Shown: one piece after another, positions 9,164 to 17,982 of the stretch | How positions within the stretch are numbered: position 1 is the first letter of the stretch | How the letters are laid out: every line of letters begins with the position of its first letter | Assembly (NCBI GenBank): GCA_016711875.1 | Contig: JADJSD010000003.1 | Coordinates: 620,001 to 684,000 of the forward strand | Length of the DNA stretch: 64,000 nucleotides | Direction: 5' to 3' | From: Betaproteobacteria bacterium | GTDB taxonomy: Bacteria > Pseudomonadota > Gammaproteobacteria > Burkholderiales > Usitatibacteraceae | The notes under the pieces: model-generated | The model's input: only the letters and a program-made list of their open reading frames with translations | Database searches by the model: none | What the model was told of the DNA's origin: nothing | Position numbers and translations under genes: made by a program

Positions 9164-9913
9164 ATGACCGACCCCCAAAGCCCGATGATCGACCTGCGCG
9201 CCGTGAGCAAGTGGTACGGCGCCTTCCAGGTGCTCACCGACTGCACGACCCGGGTGAAAAAGGGCGAGGTGGTCGTGGTCTGCGGACCCTCCGGATCCGG
9301 CAAGAGCACGCTCATCAAGACGGTGAACGGCCTGGAGCCCTTCCAGAAGGGCGAGATCATCGTGAACGGCGTCTCGGTGGGCGACGCGAAGACGGACCTC
9401 CCGAAGCTGCGTTCGCACATCGGCATGGTCTTCCAGAACTTCGAGCTCTTTCCCCACATGTCGATCACCGACAACCTCACGATCGGCCAGGTGAAGGTGC
9501 TGGGCCGCTCGAAGGACGAGGCCACGCAGCGCGGCCTGAAGCTCCTGGACCGCGTCGGCCTGATCGCGCAGAAGGACAAGTACCCCGGCCAGCTCTCCGG
9601 CGGCCAGCAGCAGCGGGTCGCCATCGCCCGCGCCCTGTCGATGGACCCCATCGCGATGCTCTTCGACGAGCCGACCTCCGCGCTCGACCCGGAGATGATC
9701 AACGAGGTGCTCGACGTGATGGTCGACCTCGCCAAGGAAGGCATGACGATGATGGTCGTCACCCACGAGATGGGCTTCGCCCGCAAGGTGGCCCACCGGG
9801 TCATCTTCATGGACCGCGGGGCCATCGTCGAGGACTGCACCAAGGACGAGTTCTTCGGCACGGCCCGTTCGGAGCGGGCGCAGCAGTTCTTGTCCAAGAT
9901 CCTCCACCACTAG
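9164..9913 (+). CDS. gltL: Glutamate/aspartate ABC transporter ATP-binding protein
   Basis: ATPase subunit that powers acidic amino acid import, 249 aa. Visible motifs are Walker A GPSGSGKSTLIKTVNGL (near residue 45), the ABC signature LSGGQQQRVAIARAL, Walker B MLFDEPTSALDPEM, and the H-loop histidine in VVTHEMGFARKVA. It is the last gene of the glt operon. This is the GlnQ/HisP-type polar amino acid ATPase family; the assignment to glutamate rests on its operon partners and on strong similarity to GltL. Confidence 0.94.
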   Translation: MTDPQSPMIDLRAVSKWYGAFQVLTDCTTRVKKGEVVVVCGPSGSGKSTLIKTVNGLEPFQKGEIIVNGVSVGDAKTDLPKLRSHIGMVFQNFELFPHMSITDNLTIGQVKVLGRSKDEATQRGLKLLDRVGLIAQKDKYPGQLSGGQQQRVAIARALSMDPIAMLFDEPTSALDPEMINEVLDVMVDLAKEGMTMMVVTHEMGFARKVAHRVIFMDRGAIVEDCTKDEFFGTARSERAQQFLSKILHH

Positions 9914-9947
9914 GCGTTTTTGGGGTAATTTTGACCTCTACGCGCCC

Positions 9948-9994
9948 AAGGCCGGGAGGAAACGTCGCCACCGAGCGACGCAAACTCCGGCTTT
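9948..9994 (+). other. Structured leader hairpin with a GEMM-like core, function unknown
   Basis: Between gltL and the next gene is a two-stage hairpin. An outer stem (about 10 bp with one bulged G, 9948-9958 with 9985-9994) encloses an A-rich internal loop (AAA and CAAA), an inner stem CGTCGC/GCGACG (9963-9968 with 9975-9980) and a six-base loop. The series AAAC, GACGCAAA, CTCCGGC occurs in the same order as in cyclic-di-GMP-I (GEMM) aptamers, but the inner stem pairs differently and no second GEMM helix is obvious. There is no strong U-tract, so it is not a clear terminator. Confidence 0.3.
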
Positions 9995-10054
9995 ACGCGA
10001 GGTTTTGCGCGGAAACCGTTGACTGATTTGGACTTTCGGACGAAACTCAGTTCC

Positions 10055-11149
10055 ATGAATCGCTTGACCGCCATCGGCATCGCCTCCCTCGTCGCCTACG
10101 GGGTTCTCCTCGTCGCGAAGTGGGGTGACGCCCCGGCTGAGCGCGAATCGACTCCCGCCTCCGTTCGGACGGCTTCCGCGGGCTTCGCAGGCACCCCGGC
10201 CCGCGGCGATTCCATCGTCGTCGCCAACAACGCGTCCCGGGCAGGCGCCATGCCGCTGGCCGCCCCGGTCTCGGCGCCCATCGCCGCACGCCCGGTCTCC
10301 GGCGTCGCGGCCGACTTCCGCAACACGCGCGACCTGAAGGCCTTCGTCGATGCCCTGAACGCCCGCAAGGGCCAGCTCACGGCCGAGGAGCGCTTCTACC
10401 TCGCCAAGGCCCTCGAGTCCTGCCTCTTCGCCAACTCCGTGAACGAGGACCTCGCCTCCTACAGCGCCAAGCAGCGCAAGCAGTTCCTCGCCTCGTTGCC
10501 GGCCGGCGACCCGACCGCGCCCCAGCGCATCGCCGCCTACGACACCGTGGACGACGCCGCGCGCTGCGTGCGATTCCAGGGCGTCAAGATCTCGCAGCGG
10601 GAAATCGACGATCACTACCGCTCGGCCGCCCAGCTCGGCGATGCGCGTGCCCAGGCGAAGATCCTCACGGCCGAGTTGCAGAGCCGCCTCGCCGCGCAAC
10701 CGCGCGACGAGAACGGCGGCCCCTCCCGCCTCGCCCCCGAAGACCTCGCCCGCATCGTGACCCTCCTCGAGACGCGCGACCCCGAGGCCCTCCTGGCGGT
10801 CGGCGGCCTGCTCGCGCAGTCCCCGCTCAAGGAACTGCTGCGCGTCGGCCCGAACGGCGAGATCCCGGAACCCTCCGCCTTCATCGGCGCGTGGAACCTC
10901 GTGGCCTGCGACCTGGGCCTCGACTGCGGCGCCCAGCATCGCGATCTCGCGCAGGCCTGCGCCTTCGCCTCGTACTGCGGAGCCGGCCACTTCGAAGAGC
11001 ACTACCAGACGTTCATCGCGTCGCCCTTCGTCTACCAGCAGGCCCAGCGCTACCGCGCGTTGATCCACGCCGCGCTGCGTTCGCAGGACTGGGCCCAGAT
11101 CGGCCTGGGGCCGAAGCTCACGACGGCCACGCGCGTCGCCTCGCGCTAG
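10055..11149 (+). CDS. Membrane-anchored protein of unknown function
   Basis: A 364 aa protein that I do not recognise. The first 25 residues (MNRLTAIGIASLVAYGVLLVAKW) form a signal anchor or signal peptide without an obvious cleavage site, followed by an Ala/Pro-rich low-complexity stretch to about residue 90 and a mostly alpha-helical domain. The helical part has a Sel1/TPR-like fragment (HYRSAAQLGDARAQAKIL) and six or so scattered cysteines that suggest a periplasmic location. I chose ATG 10055; an in-frame TTG 36 nt upstream would place charged residues before the membrane segment. It lies 141 bp after gltL, behind the structured leader described separately, and is probably its own unit. 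Confidence 0.65.
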   Translation: MNRLTAIGIASLVAYGVLLVAKWGDAPAERESTPASVRTASAGFAGTPARGDSIVVANNASRAGAMPLAAPVSAPIAARPVSGVAADFRNTRDLKAFVDALNARKGQLTAEERFYLAKALESCLFANSVNEDLASYSAKQRKQFLASLPAGDPTAPQRIAAYDTVDDAARCVRFQGVKISQREIDDHYRSAAQLGDARAQAKILTAELQSRLAAQPRDENGGPSRLAPEDLARIVTLLETRDPEALLAVGGLLAQSPLKELLRVGPNGEIPEPSAFIGAWNLVACDLGLDCGAQHRDLAQACAFASYCGAGHFEEHYQTFIASPFVYQQAQRYRALIHAALRSQDWAQIGLGPKLTTATRVASR

Positions 11150-11186
11150 TCGCCGGCACCCGCCGGCCGTTTCGTCGCCCTCCCCC

Positions 11187-11492
11187 ATGGATGATTGGTT
11201 CCGCCTCGACGCGGCGGGCACGGTCACGCTGAAAGTCCACGCGCAACCGGGCGCCAAGCGCTCGGAGGTGGCGGGGCTTCACGGCGCGGCGGTCAAGATC
11301 CGCGTGGCCGCTCCGGCCCTCGATGATCGGGCCAACGGGGCACTCGTGGAATTCCTGTCGGAAAAGTTCTGCGTCCCGAGACGGGACGTTCGGCTTCTGT
11401 CGGGCGACCGATCGCGGGAGAAGCGCTTCGAGATCCGCGGAAGCCGGCTGGCGCCGGCCGAAGCGCTGGGGCTTCAGCCGTCCAACGCGTGA
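11187..11492 (+). CDS. DUF167 (YggU/UPF0235) family protein
   Basis: A small cytoplasmic protein (101 aa) of the conserved DUF167 family, whose function is not established. The family pattern is clear: VHAQPGAKRSEVAGLHG near residue 17, KIRVAAPALDDRANGALVEFL in the middle, and LLSGDRSREKRFEI near the C-terminus. Its 3' end overlaps the 3' end of the convergent HDAC-family gene by 19 bp, so the two messages would be complementary at their ends. Confidence 0.88.
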   Translation: MDDWFRLDAAGTVTLKVHAQPGAKRSEVAGLHGAAVKIRVAAPALDDRANGALVEFLSEKFCVPRRDVRLLSGDRSREKRFEIRGSRLAPAEALGLQPSNA

Positions 11493-12394
11493 ACGTGGCG
11501 CGCGGCCGACCGCGCCAGCGCCACCGTGTTGTAGCCGCCTTCCAGCGTCGAGACGATGCGCCCGCCCGCGCTGCGCTCGGCCGCCTCCACGAGGCGCCGA
11601 GTGACCCACTCGTAGTCGTCGTCCTCGAGCTGCAGGTAGGCGAGCGGGTCTTCCCGGTGGGCGTCGAAGCCCGCCGAGACCAGCACGAGCTGGGGCTCGA
11701 ATCGTTCCAGTGCCGGCAGCCAATGGCGCTCGACGGCCGCGCGGAATCCGGCGCTTCCCGTCATGGCCGGCAGGGGCACGTTGATCACGTGTTCGTTGCC
11801 GGAGTCGGCCCCGCAGAAGGGGTAGTAGGGGTGCTGGAAGGTGGAACCGAAGAGAACGCGCGGGTCGTCCCGGATCATGTCCTCGGTGCCGTTGCCGTGG
11901 TGCACGTCGAAATCGAGGATGGCCACGCGCTCGAGGCCGTGCGCCTCCAGGGCATGGAGTGCCCCGACCGCCACGTTGTTGAACACGCAGAACCCCATCG
12001 CCCGCGCCCGCGTGGCGTGGTGCCCGGGCGGGCGCACGGCGCAGAAGGCGCGCGTCGCGCTGCCACCCAGGACGCGGTCCACGGCCTCCACCACGGCGCC
12101 GGCCGCGCGCAGGGCCGCCGGGAGCGAGCGCGGGTTCAGGGACGTGTCGGGGTCGAGAAAGGCATAGTCCTCTTCCGGCGCGCTCTCGTGCACGAAGTCG
12201 ATGTGGGCGTCCTCGTGCACGCGGGCCAGGGCTTCCTCGGTGGCGAGAGGCGCCTCGACCTGCGTGAGCCGCCCGCCGATCCCGGGCGCGTCGAGGGCGT
12301 CCAGCACCGCGACCAACCGCTTGGGCGATTCGGGGTGACCCGAGCCCATCTCGTGGAGAACGCAATCGGGATGGGTCACGAGCAGGACGGACAT
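11474..12394 (-). CDS. Histone deacetylase family protein (acetylpolyamine/acetoin-type amidohydrolase)
   Basis: A zinc-dependent amidohydrolase of the HDAC superfamily, 306 aa, the usual bacterial length. Active-site motifs are visible: SGHPESPKR (about 18-26), the paired histidines in RPPGHHATRARAMGFC (His125, His126), and the zinc ligands in DFDVHHGNGTED (Asp163, His165). Bacterial members deacetylate polyamines, lysine side chains or small acetylated metabolites; which applies here cannot be told. It is followed on the same strand by nothing in its direction and is convergent with DUF167. The gene for a secreted unknown lies just upstream (10 bp gap) and may share its transcript. Confidence 0.92.
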   Translation of the reverse strand: MSVLLVTHPDCVLHEMGSGHPESPKRLVAVLDALDAPGIGGRLTQVEAPLATEEALARVHEDAHIDFVHESAPEEDYAFLDPDTSLNPRSLPAALRAAGAVVEAVDRVLGGSATRAFCAVRPPGHHATRARAMGFCVFNNVAVGALHALEAHGLERVAILDFDVHHGNGTEDMIRDDPRVLFGSTFQHPYYPFCGADSGNEHVINVPLPAMTGSAGFRAAVERHWLPALERFEPQLVLVSAGFDAHREDPLAYLQLEDDDYEWVTRRLVEAAERSAGGRIVSTLEGGYNTVALARSAARHVHALDG

Positions 12395-12404
12395 GGATAC
12401 GTTT

Positions 12405-12920
12405 CTAGAAGGGCTGGCGGGTGATCGTCTTCACGCCCGAGAAGGCCGGCAGGCCGTAGGCGGGATTGTTGGCGGCGACGTTCGCCGGCGGGCGGATATC
12501 GTAGGTGAAGGTCCCGTTGTTCGCGTCCGAGAACGCGAGCGTGGCGGTGCCGACTTCCTGGATGGCGAAGTCACCGGGGTTCCAGAAGGGCGCGAAGGGC
12601 GTTCCCTGCGTGACGTAGACGCGCATCGCGTACAAGGTGGGCGTGACCCACGTGCCGTCCGTCATGGGCAGCCACAGGGGCACGAAGTCGGTCGTGGAGG
12701 CGGTCGTCGGATCCTGCGTGCGGGGGTCGTAGGTGAACCAGATGGCGAACATCGTGTCCCGCGTGCCGCCGGCGGGTGGCTTCTGCCGGATGCTGATGCC
12801 CCAGCCGGATTCGTTCGGGTTCCACCACATGTCGGTGTAATCCGCGGCGGGCACGACCTGCGCCGAAGCCCCCAGGGGCACGGCGGCGAGCAGCAGGGAA
12901 AGCAGAACTCCGGGCTTCAT
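12405..12920 (-). CDS. Secreted protein of unknown function with a WWNPNESGWG motif
   Basis: A 171 aa protein with a clear signal peptide (MKPGVLLSLLLAAVPLGASAQ). The mature part starts with YTDMWWNPNESGWGISI, a tryptophan-rich motif that I have seen as a recurrent building block in secreted proteins of betaproteobacteria but to which no function is assigned. The remainder is rich in beta-type sequence (FAIWFTYDP, TLAFSDANNGTFTYDI), consistent with a small extracellular or periplasmic beta domain. It is immediately upstream of the HDAC-family gene on the same strand, though a functional link is not evident. Confidence 0.75.
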   Translation of the reverse strand: MKPGVLLSLLLAAVPLGASAQVVPAADYTDMWWNPNESGWGISIRQKPPAGGTRDTMFAIWFTYDPRTQDPTTASTTDFVPLWLPMTDGTWVTPTLYAMRVYVTQGTPFAPFWNPGDFAIQEVGTATLAFSDANNGTFTYDIRPPANVAANNPAYGLPAFSGVKTITRQPF

Positions 12921-13059
12921 CGATTGTCCCTTGCTTCGGGTGGGTGACGCGCGTCACAGACGCGGGTCGGTGGCCATGCCCATGATGCTATCCTGAAACC
13001 GACCGTCCGTTCGACCCGCGACCGACGAACCCGGTTCCCATCCGACCGACGCGAGACCC

Positions 13060-14001
13060 ATGCTCATCGACGCCCGCGCCCGCCTTGCCGCCAACCCCGT
13101 GGAAGACGTCGTCTCGCGCGCCTCGCGCGTCATCCTGGGCAAGGAAGGCCAGATCCGCCTCGCCCTCGCCTGCATCCTCGCGCGCGGCCACCTGCTCATC
13201 GAGGACGTGCCCGGCGTCGGCAAGACCACGCTTTCGCAGGCGCTCGCGCGGCTGCTGGGCCTCGACTACCAGCGCATCCAGTTCACTTCAGACCTCCTGC
13301 CGGCCGACATCATCGGCGTCTCGATCTTCGAGCGCGAGTCGTCCACCTTCCGGTTCCACCCGGGCCCGGTGTTCGCGCAGATCATCCTCGCCGACGAGAT
13401 CAACCGCGCGAGCCCCAAGGCGCAAAGCGCCCTCCTGGAAGCGATGGAGGAACACCAGGTCACGGCGGAGGGCGAGACGCGCGCGCTCCCGGAGCCGTTC
13501 TTCGTGATCGCCACGCAGAACCCGCAGAACCAGGTCGGCACCTTTCCCCTGCCGGAATCGCAGCTCGACCGATTCCTCATGCGCCTGAAACTGGGCTACC
13601 CGGACGCCAAGGCCGAACGCGAACTGCTGCGTGGCGAGGAGCGCCGCGACATCCTGCCGACCCTCGAGCCCGCGATCGACGCCCCGCGCCTCATGGCGCT
13701 GCAGGCGGCGGTACCGCAGGTCGGCGTCTCGGATGCCCTCCTCGACTACGTGCAGGCGCTCGTCGCCCACACGCGGCAATCGCCCAAGTACGCGCAGGGT
13801 CTCTCGCCGCGCGCCGGCCTCGCGGTGCTGCGTGCCGCGCAGGCGTGGGCCATGATGCAGGGGCGCACGCAGGTCCTTCCCGAGGACGTGCAGGCCATCC
13901 TGCCGGCGGTGGTGGGCCATCGCCTTCACGGCGCGGGCGAGTCGGCACGCGGCGGCTTCGACGCGGCCGCCGACCTGCTCACGGCCGTCGCCATCCCCTG
14001 A
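13060..14001 (+). CDS. MoxR-family AAA+ ATPase
   Basis: A chaperone-like AAA+ ATPase of the MoxR family, 313 aa. Walker A is VPGVGKTTL (near residue 50), Walker B is in IILADEINRASPKAQSALLEAMEE, and the sensor region is IATQNPQNQVGTFPLPESQLDRF, all diagnostic of MoxR. MoxR proteins act with partner von Willebrand or DUF58 proteins to assemble or activate envelope complexes. Here it begins a three-gene cluster with DUF58 and a TgpA-type membrane transglutaminase, an arrangement common in proteobacteria. Confidence 0.93.
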   Translation: MLIDARARLAANPVEDVVSRASRVILGKEGQIRLALACILARGHLLIEDVPGVGKTTLSQALARLLGLDYQRIQFTSDLLPADIIGVSIFERESSTFRFHPGPVFAQIILADEINRASPKAQSALLEAMEEHQVTAEGETRALPEPFFVIATQNPQNQVGTFPLPESQLDRFLMRLKLGYPDAKAERELLRGEERRDILPTLEPAIDAPRLMALQAAVPQVGVSDALLDYVQALVAHTRQSPKYAQGLSPRAGLAVLRAAQAWAMMQGRTQVLPEDVQAILPAVVGHRLHGAGESARGGFDAAADLLTAVAIP

Positions 14002-14018
14002 GCCCGGGGCGCGCGGGC

Positions 14019-14978
14019 TTGCTCGCCAACCTTCGGCAATCGATCGCGGACTGGATCTTCCGGGCGCGTTTCCCGGAAGCCCCGCCCGTCACGCTCGTCC
14101 AGCGGCGGATCTTCATCCTGCCCTCGAAGGAGGGCTATGTCTTCGCGCTGGTGCTGCTGGTGCTGCTCGTCGCGTCGATCAATTACGCGCTTTCCCTGGG
14201 ATTCATCCTCACGTTCCTCCTGGCGGCGATGGGCTCGGTGGCCATGCTGCACACCTGGCGCAACCTCGCGCACCTGCGGATCCGTCCCGGCCGCGGCGAG
14301 AGCGTCTTCGCGGGCGACACGGCGCATTTCGCCGTCGTGATCGAGTCGCCCGTGCGCGAGCGGTTCGCGGTGGGGCTTCGCCGCCGCGACGAGGATCCGG
14401 TCTTCGCCGACATCGCCGAGCGCGAAGCGACCACGGTCGCCATCCCGGTGAAGGCCGGGCGCCGCGGGAGGCTCCGGTGCGGACGGGTCGAGATCTACAC
14501 GCGCTACCCCGTCGGGCTCTTCCACGCCTGGTCCTATTTCGATTTCGGCCAGGCGGTGATCGTGTACCCCAGGCCCGACCCGTCGGCAGGCCCACCGCCC
14601 AGCCGGTCGGTAAGCGAATCCGGCGAGGGCGTGCCCATCCCCGGCGAGGACGACTTCCACCACCTGCGCGAGTACCGGCAGGGCGATCCCCTTCGCCACG
14701 TCGCCTGGAAGGCCCTCGCCCGCGGCGACCAGCTGCTCACCAAGGAATTCCACGCGACCGCCTCCGGAGAACTCTGGCTCGACTGGAACGACGCGCGGGC
14801 CGCGGATCCGGAGGCCCGCCTCTCCTTCCTCGCCCACTGGGTGATCGAGTGCGAGCGCATCGGGCTGCGCTACGGCCTGCGCATCCCCGGCGCGTCCGTT
14901 CCCCCGGACCGGGGCGAATCGCACCGGGCCTGCTGCCTCGAGGCCCTCGCCCTGCACGGCGAGGGAACGACGCGATGA
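14019..14978 (+). CDS. DUF58 domain protein
   Basis: A 319 aa protein with two closely spaced membrane helices near the N-terminus (YVFALVLLVLLVASINYAL and GFILTFLLAAMGSVAML) and the DUF58 signature FHHLREYRQGDPLRHVAWKA in the C-terminal half. DUF58 proteins are von Willebrand-like partners of MoxR ATPases. No good ATG is available; I use TTG 14019, 17 nt after the moxR stop, and the true start is uncertain by a few codons. The stop overlaps the start of the transglutaminase gene (ATGA), indicating coupled translation. Confidence 0.87.
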   Translation: MLANLRQSIADWIFRARFPEAPPVTLVQRRIFILPSKEGYVFALVLLVLLVASINYALSLGFILTFLLAAMGSVAMLHTWRNLAHLRIRPGRGESVFAGDTAHFAVVIESPVRERFAVGLRRRDEDPVFADIAEREATTVAIPVKAGRRGRLRCGRVEIYTRYPVGLFHAWSYFDFGQAVIVYPRPDPSAGPPPSRSVSESGEGVPIPGEDDFHHLREYRQGDPLRHVAWKALARGDQLLTKEFHATASGELWLDWNDARAADPEARLSFLAHWVIECERIGLRYGLRIPGASVPPDRGESHRACCLEALALHGEGTTR

Positions 14979-16948
14979 GCGCGGCGATCCCGAACGCGGC
15001 CCTCGACGCGCGGGGCGTGATGTGGCTGCTGGGCGCCATGCTCTTCGTTGTCGCCCCCCACCTCGCGCGCATGCCGGAATGGGTCGGCGCCTTCTTCGTG
15101 CTGATGGTCGCGTGGCGCGGCTGGGTCGCGTGGCGTGCGCTGCATTTCCCGCTGCGATGGGTCGTCTTCCTGCTCACGGTGGCGGCGGCGGCGGGCACCT
15201 TCCTGCAGTACGGACGGCTCTTCGGGCGCGACGCGGGCACGACGCTCCTCATCCTCATGGCCGCGATGAAGCTCGTCGAGATGCGCACCTCCCGCGAGGT
15301 ACTGCTCGCGATCCACCTGGGATTCGTGCTCGTGATGACGAACTTCCTGTACTCGCAGACCATCCCGATGGGGATCTACATGCTCGCGTGCGTGTGGATC
15401 TTCGTCGCCACGCTCGTGGGCTACCAGCGCGGCATGGGCCGGCCGGCCACCGTCGCCGAGCGCCTCGTGCCCGCGGGCAAGCTCCTCGCGCAGGCGTTGC
15501 CCCTCATGGTGGTGCTGTTCGTCCTTTTCCCGCGAGTGACCGGCCCCCTCTGGGCCTTGCCCCAGGACGCCCGGGCCGGCATCTCGGGCCTGTCGGACAC
15601 GATGACGCCCGGCAACATCTCGAAGCTCATCCAGTCGGAGGCGACGGCCTTCCGCGTCGAGTTCGAGGGCGACATCCCCGCCTACCAATGGCTCTATTTC
15701 CGCGGACCGGTGCTCTGGGCTTTCGACGGGCGGTCCTGGCGCATGTCGGAGTTCTCGCCGGCCGCGGCGCTCGAGTACCCGAAGTCCGAACGCCCCGTGA
15801 AGTACACGGTGACCCTCGAGCCCCACGGCAAGCACTGGCTCTTCGCGCTCGACGTGCCGGGGACACTGCCACCGGGCGTGTCCGCGCGCCACGACCTGCA
15901 GTTGCGGTCCGTGCGCCCCGTGGATGCGCGCCTGCGCTACGAGATGACCTCCTACCTCGACTACCGGTTCGGGGAGAAGCTGCCCGCGGGCTTTCGCGAG
16001 TTCGCGCTTCGCTTCAACACCTGGCAGAACCCGCGCACGATCGCCCTGGGACGGCAGTGGGCGGCGGAGAACCCGGATCCGCGACGCGTCATCGGCCGCG
16101 CGCTGCAGTACTTCAATTCCCAGTTCACCTACACGCTCGAGCCGCCACTGCTCGAATCCGACGATCCCTACGACGAGTTCCTCTTCGACAAGAAGCGCGG
16201 CTTCTGCGAGCACTACGCGGGCAGCTTCGCCCTGCTCATGCGCGCGGCGGGCATTCCCTCGCGCATCGTGACGGGCTACCAGGGCGGCGAGATCAATCCG
16301 CTCAACCGGGAGCTGATCGTGCGGCAGGCGGACGCGCACGCGTGGGTGGAAGTCTGGCTCGAGGGCGAGGGCTGGGTGCGAATCGACCCCACCTCGGCCG
16401 TCTCGCCCAACCGCATCGACAGCGGCATCAACGCGGCGCTCGGGCCGATCGGCGTCATTCCCTCCCTCATCGCCGCCGACCGCCTGGGCATCCTCTCCAA
16501 CCTGCGCTTCGCGTGGGACGCCCTCAACAGCCAATGGAACCAGTGGGTGCTGGGCTACAACATCGACCGGCAGCGCCAGTTCCTCACCCGGCTCGGCATC
16601 GATGCCCTCGACTGGATGACGCTCGCCCTCTGGCTGGGCGGCGTCTCGTTCGCCGTGGCGGGCTTGGTGAGCCTCTGGCTGGTGGCGCGCGACCTGCCTC
16701 GGCGCGACCCGCCGGCCGTGCGAGCCTGGAAGCGCTATGGCGACAAGCTGGCACAGGCGGGCCTCGCCCGGGCGCCGCACGAGGGGCCCCTCGACTACCT
16801 GGCGCGCGTGCGCGCCGCACGGCCGGATCTCGCGCAGGAAGCCGGAGAGATCACGGAACGCTACGTGCAGGCGCGCTACGGAAAGGGCCTCACGGCCCCG
16901 GAGGCGAAGGAACTCGCGCGACGGGTGCGGGACTTCAGGCCGGCCTGA
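14975..16948 (+). CDS. TgpA-type membrane transglutaminase (DUF3488/transglutaminase-like)
   Basis: An inner-membrane protein of 657 aa with a cluster of hydrophobic helices in the first 200 residues (DUF3488), a periplasmic transglutaminase-like domain, another membrane helix near residue 555 and a cytoplasmic DUF4129-like tail. The catalytic triad of the transglutaminase fold is present: Cys411 in KKRGFCEHYAGSF, His455 in ADAHAWVEVW and Asp471 in VRIDPTSAVSP. The Pseudomonas homologue TgpA is essential and acts in the envelope; its substrate is unknown. It forms an operon with MoxR and DUF58. Confidence 0.92.
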   Translation: MSAAIPNAALDARGVMWLLGAMLFVVAPHLARMPEWVGAFFVLMVAWRGWVAWRALHFPLRWVVFLLTVAAAAGTFLQYGRLFGRDAGTTLLILMAAMKLVEMRTSREVLLAIHLGFVLVMTNFLYSQTIPMGIYMLACVWIFVATLVGYQRGMGRPATVAERLVPAGKLLAQALPLMVVLFVLFPRVTGPLWALPQDARAGISGLSDTMTPGNISKLIQSEATAFRVEFEGDIPAYQWLYFRGPVLWAFDGRSWRMSEFSPAAALEYPKSERPVKYTVTLEPHGKHWLFALDVPGTLPPGVSARHDLQLRSVRPVDARLRYEMTSYLDYRFGEKLPAGFREFALRFNTWQNPRTIALGRQWAAENPDPRRVIGRALQYFNSQFTYTLEPPLLESDDPYDEFLFDKKRGFCEHYAGSFALLMRAAGIPSRIVTGYQGGEINPLNRELIVRQADAHAWVEVWLEGEGWVRIDPTSAVSPNRIDSGINAALGPIGVIPSLIAADRLGILSNLRFAWDALNSQWNQWVLGYNIDRQRQFLTRLGIDALDWMTLALWLGGVSFAVAGLVSLWLVARDLPRRDPPAVRAWKRYGDKLAQAGLARAPHEGPLDYLARVRAARPDLAQEAGEITERYVQARYGKGLTAPEAKELARRVRDFRPA

Positions 16949-16969
16949 CCGGCGGGCACCGGCCGCGGA

Positions 16970-17938
16970 TCAGGGCGAAGGAAGGAGTTTCGCCGGATCG
17001 ACCGGCTTGCCCTGCCGGCGGATCTCGAAGTGCAGCTTCACCTGGTCGGCGTCCGTCGATCCCATCTCGGCGATCTTCTGGCCGCGCTTCACCTCCTGCT
17101 GCTCCTTCACGAGGATGTTCTCGTTGTGGGCGTAGGCGGAAAGCCACGTGTCGTTGTGCTTGATGATGACGAGCTTGCCGTAGCCCCTGAGGCCCGTGCC
17201 CGCGTACACGACGCGCCCGCCCGAGGCGGCGAGCACCGGCGCACCCTTCTTGCCGCCGATGTCGATGCCCTTGCTCGCCTCCGTGAAGCCCGAGAGCACC
17301 TTGCCCTTCACGGGCCAGGTCCAATCGATGGCCTCGTCCGCCGTCCCCGTCGCCTTCTCGGGAGCGGCGGGCGCCGGCGTCGGGGACGGGACCGGGGCGG
17401 CCGGCGGGGCTGCGGCGGCCGGACCCGGTGCGGGCACCGACGCCGGGGGCGCCACGGCGCCGGCGTCAACCGCCGAAAGTTGCGCGAGGTTGCGATCCGA
17501 ATACGGCAGGCGCTGGCCGCGCGGCTCGACCTTGATCTTGTCGGTGTTGGCGAGCGGGCGCGATTCGATCACCGGGCCGCTCGGCGCGAGGGGCGTCGCG
17601 ACGGGGGTGGCGGCCGAAACCGGCGGGGCGCCTGCCGGGGCTCCGAGCATCAGGGTCTGACCCGTGCTGATGACGTTGGGATTCGTGATGCCGTTCCACG
17701 CCGCGAGCTCGCGGTAGTCCAGCCCGTACTGCAGGGCGATCCCCACGAGCGTCTCGCCGCGCTTCACCACGTGGGTGGCGATCGGCTTCTCCGCGGGCTT
17801 GGGCGGCGCGGGCCGTGGCGCCTCGACGCGCGGAGGGGGCGGCTCGGGCGCGCGCTCCACGACGGGCGCGGGGCGCTTGGTGGCGCATCCGGCGGCGAGG
17901 ACGACGATGACGAGGGCGGCTGCGCGCTGGAGTCCCAT
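16970..17938 (-). CDS. nlpD: NlpD-type lipoprotein, LysM plus degenerate LytM (amidase activator)
   Basis: An outer-membrane lipoprotein that activates septal peptidoglycan amidases. From ATG 17938 the protein is 322 aa with a lipoprotein signal ending in VLAAGC (Cys about 18). A LysM domain follows (HVVKRGETLVGIALQYGLDY), then a long Pro/Ala linker and a C-terminal LytM domain. The LytM zinc site is degenerate: GIDIGGKKG replaces the active HxGxD form, as in E. coli NlpD, while KHNDTWLSAYAHNENILV matches NlpD closely. An ATG at 17986 overlaps the pcm stop (ATGA) and is an alternative start, but gives an atypically long signal n-region. The usual downstream rpoS is absent here. Confidence 0.92.
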   Translation of the reverse strand: MGLQRAAALVIVVLAAGCATKRPAPVVERAPEPPPPRVEAPRPAPPKPAEKPIATHVVKRGETLVGIALQYGLDYRELAAWNGITNPNVISTGQTLMLGAPAGAPPVSAATPVATPLAPSGPVIESRPLANTDKIKVEPRGQRLPYSDRNLAQLSAVDAGAVAPPASVPAPGPAAAAPPAAPVPSPTPAPAAPEKATGTADEAIDWTWPVKGKVLSGFTEASKGIDIGGKKGAPVLAASGGRVVYAGTGLRGYGKLVIIKHNDTWLSAYAHNENILVKEQQEVKRGQKIAEMGSTDADQVKLHFEIRRQGKPVDPAKLLPSP

Positions 17939-17982
17939 GGCCCAGGCTCCGACCGCAGGATCGCGCAGGAATTCCCCGGCGC

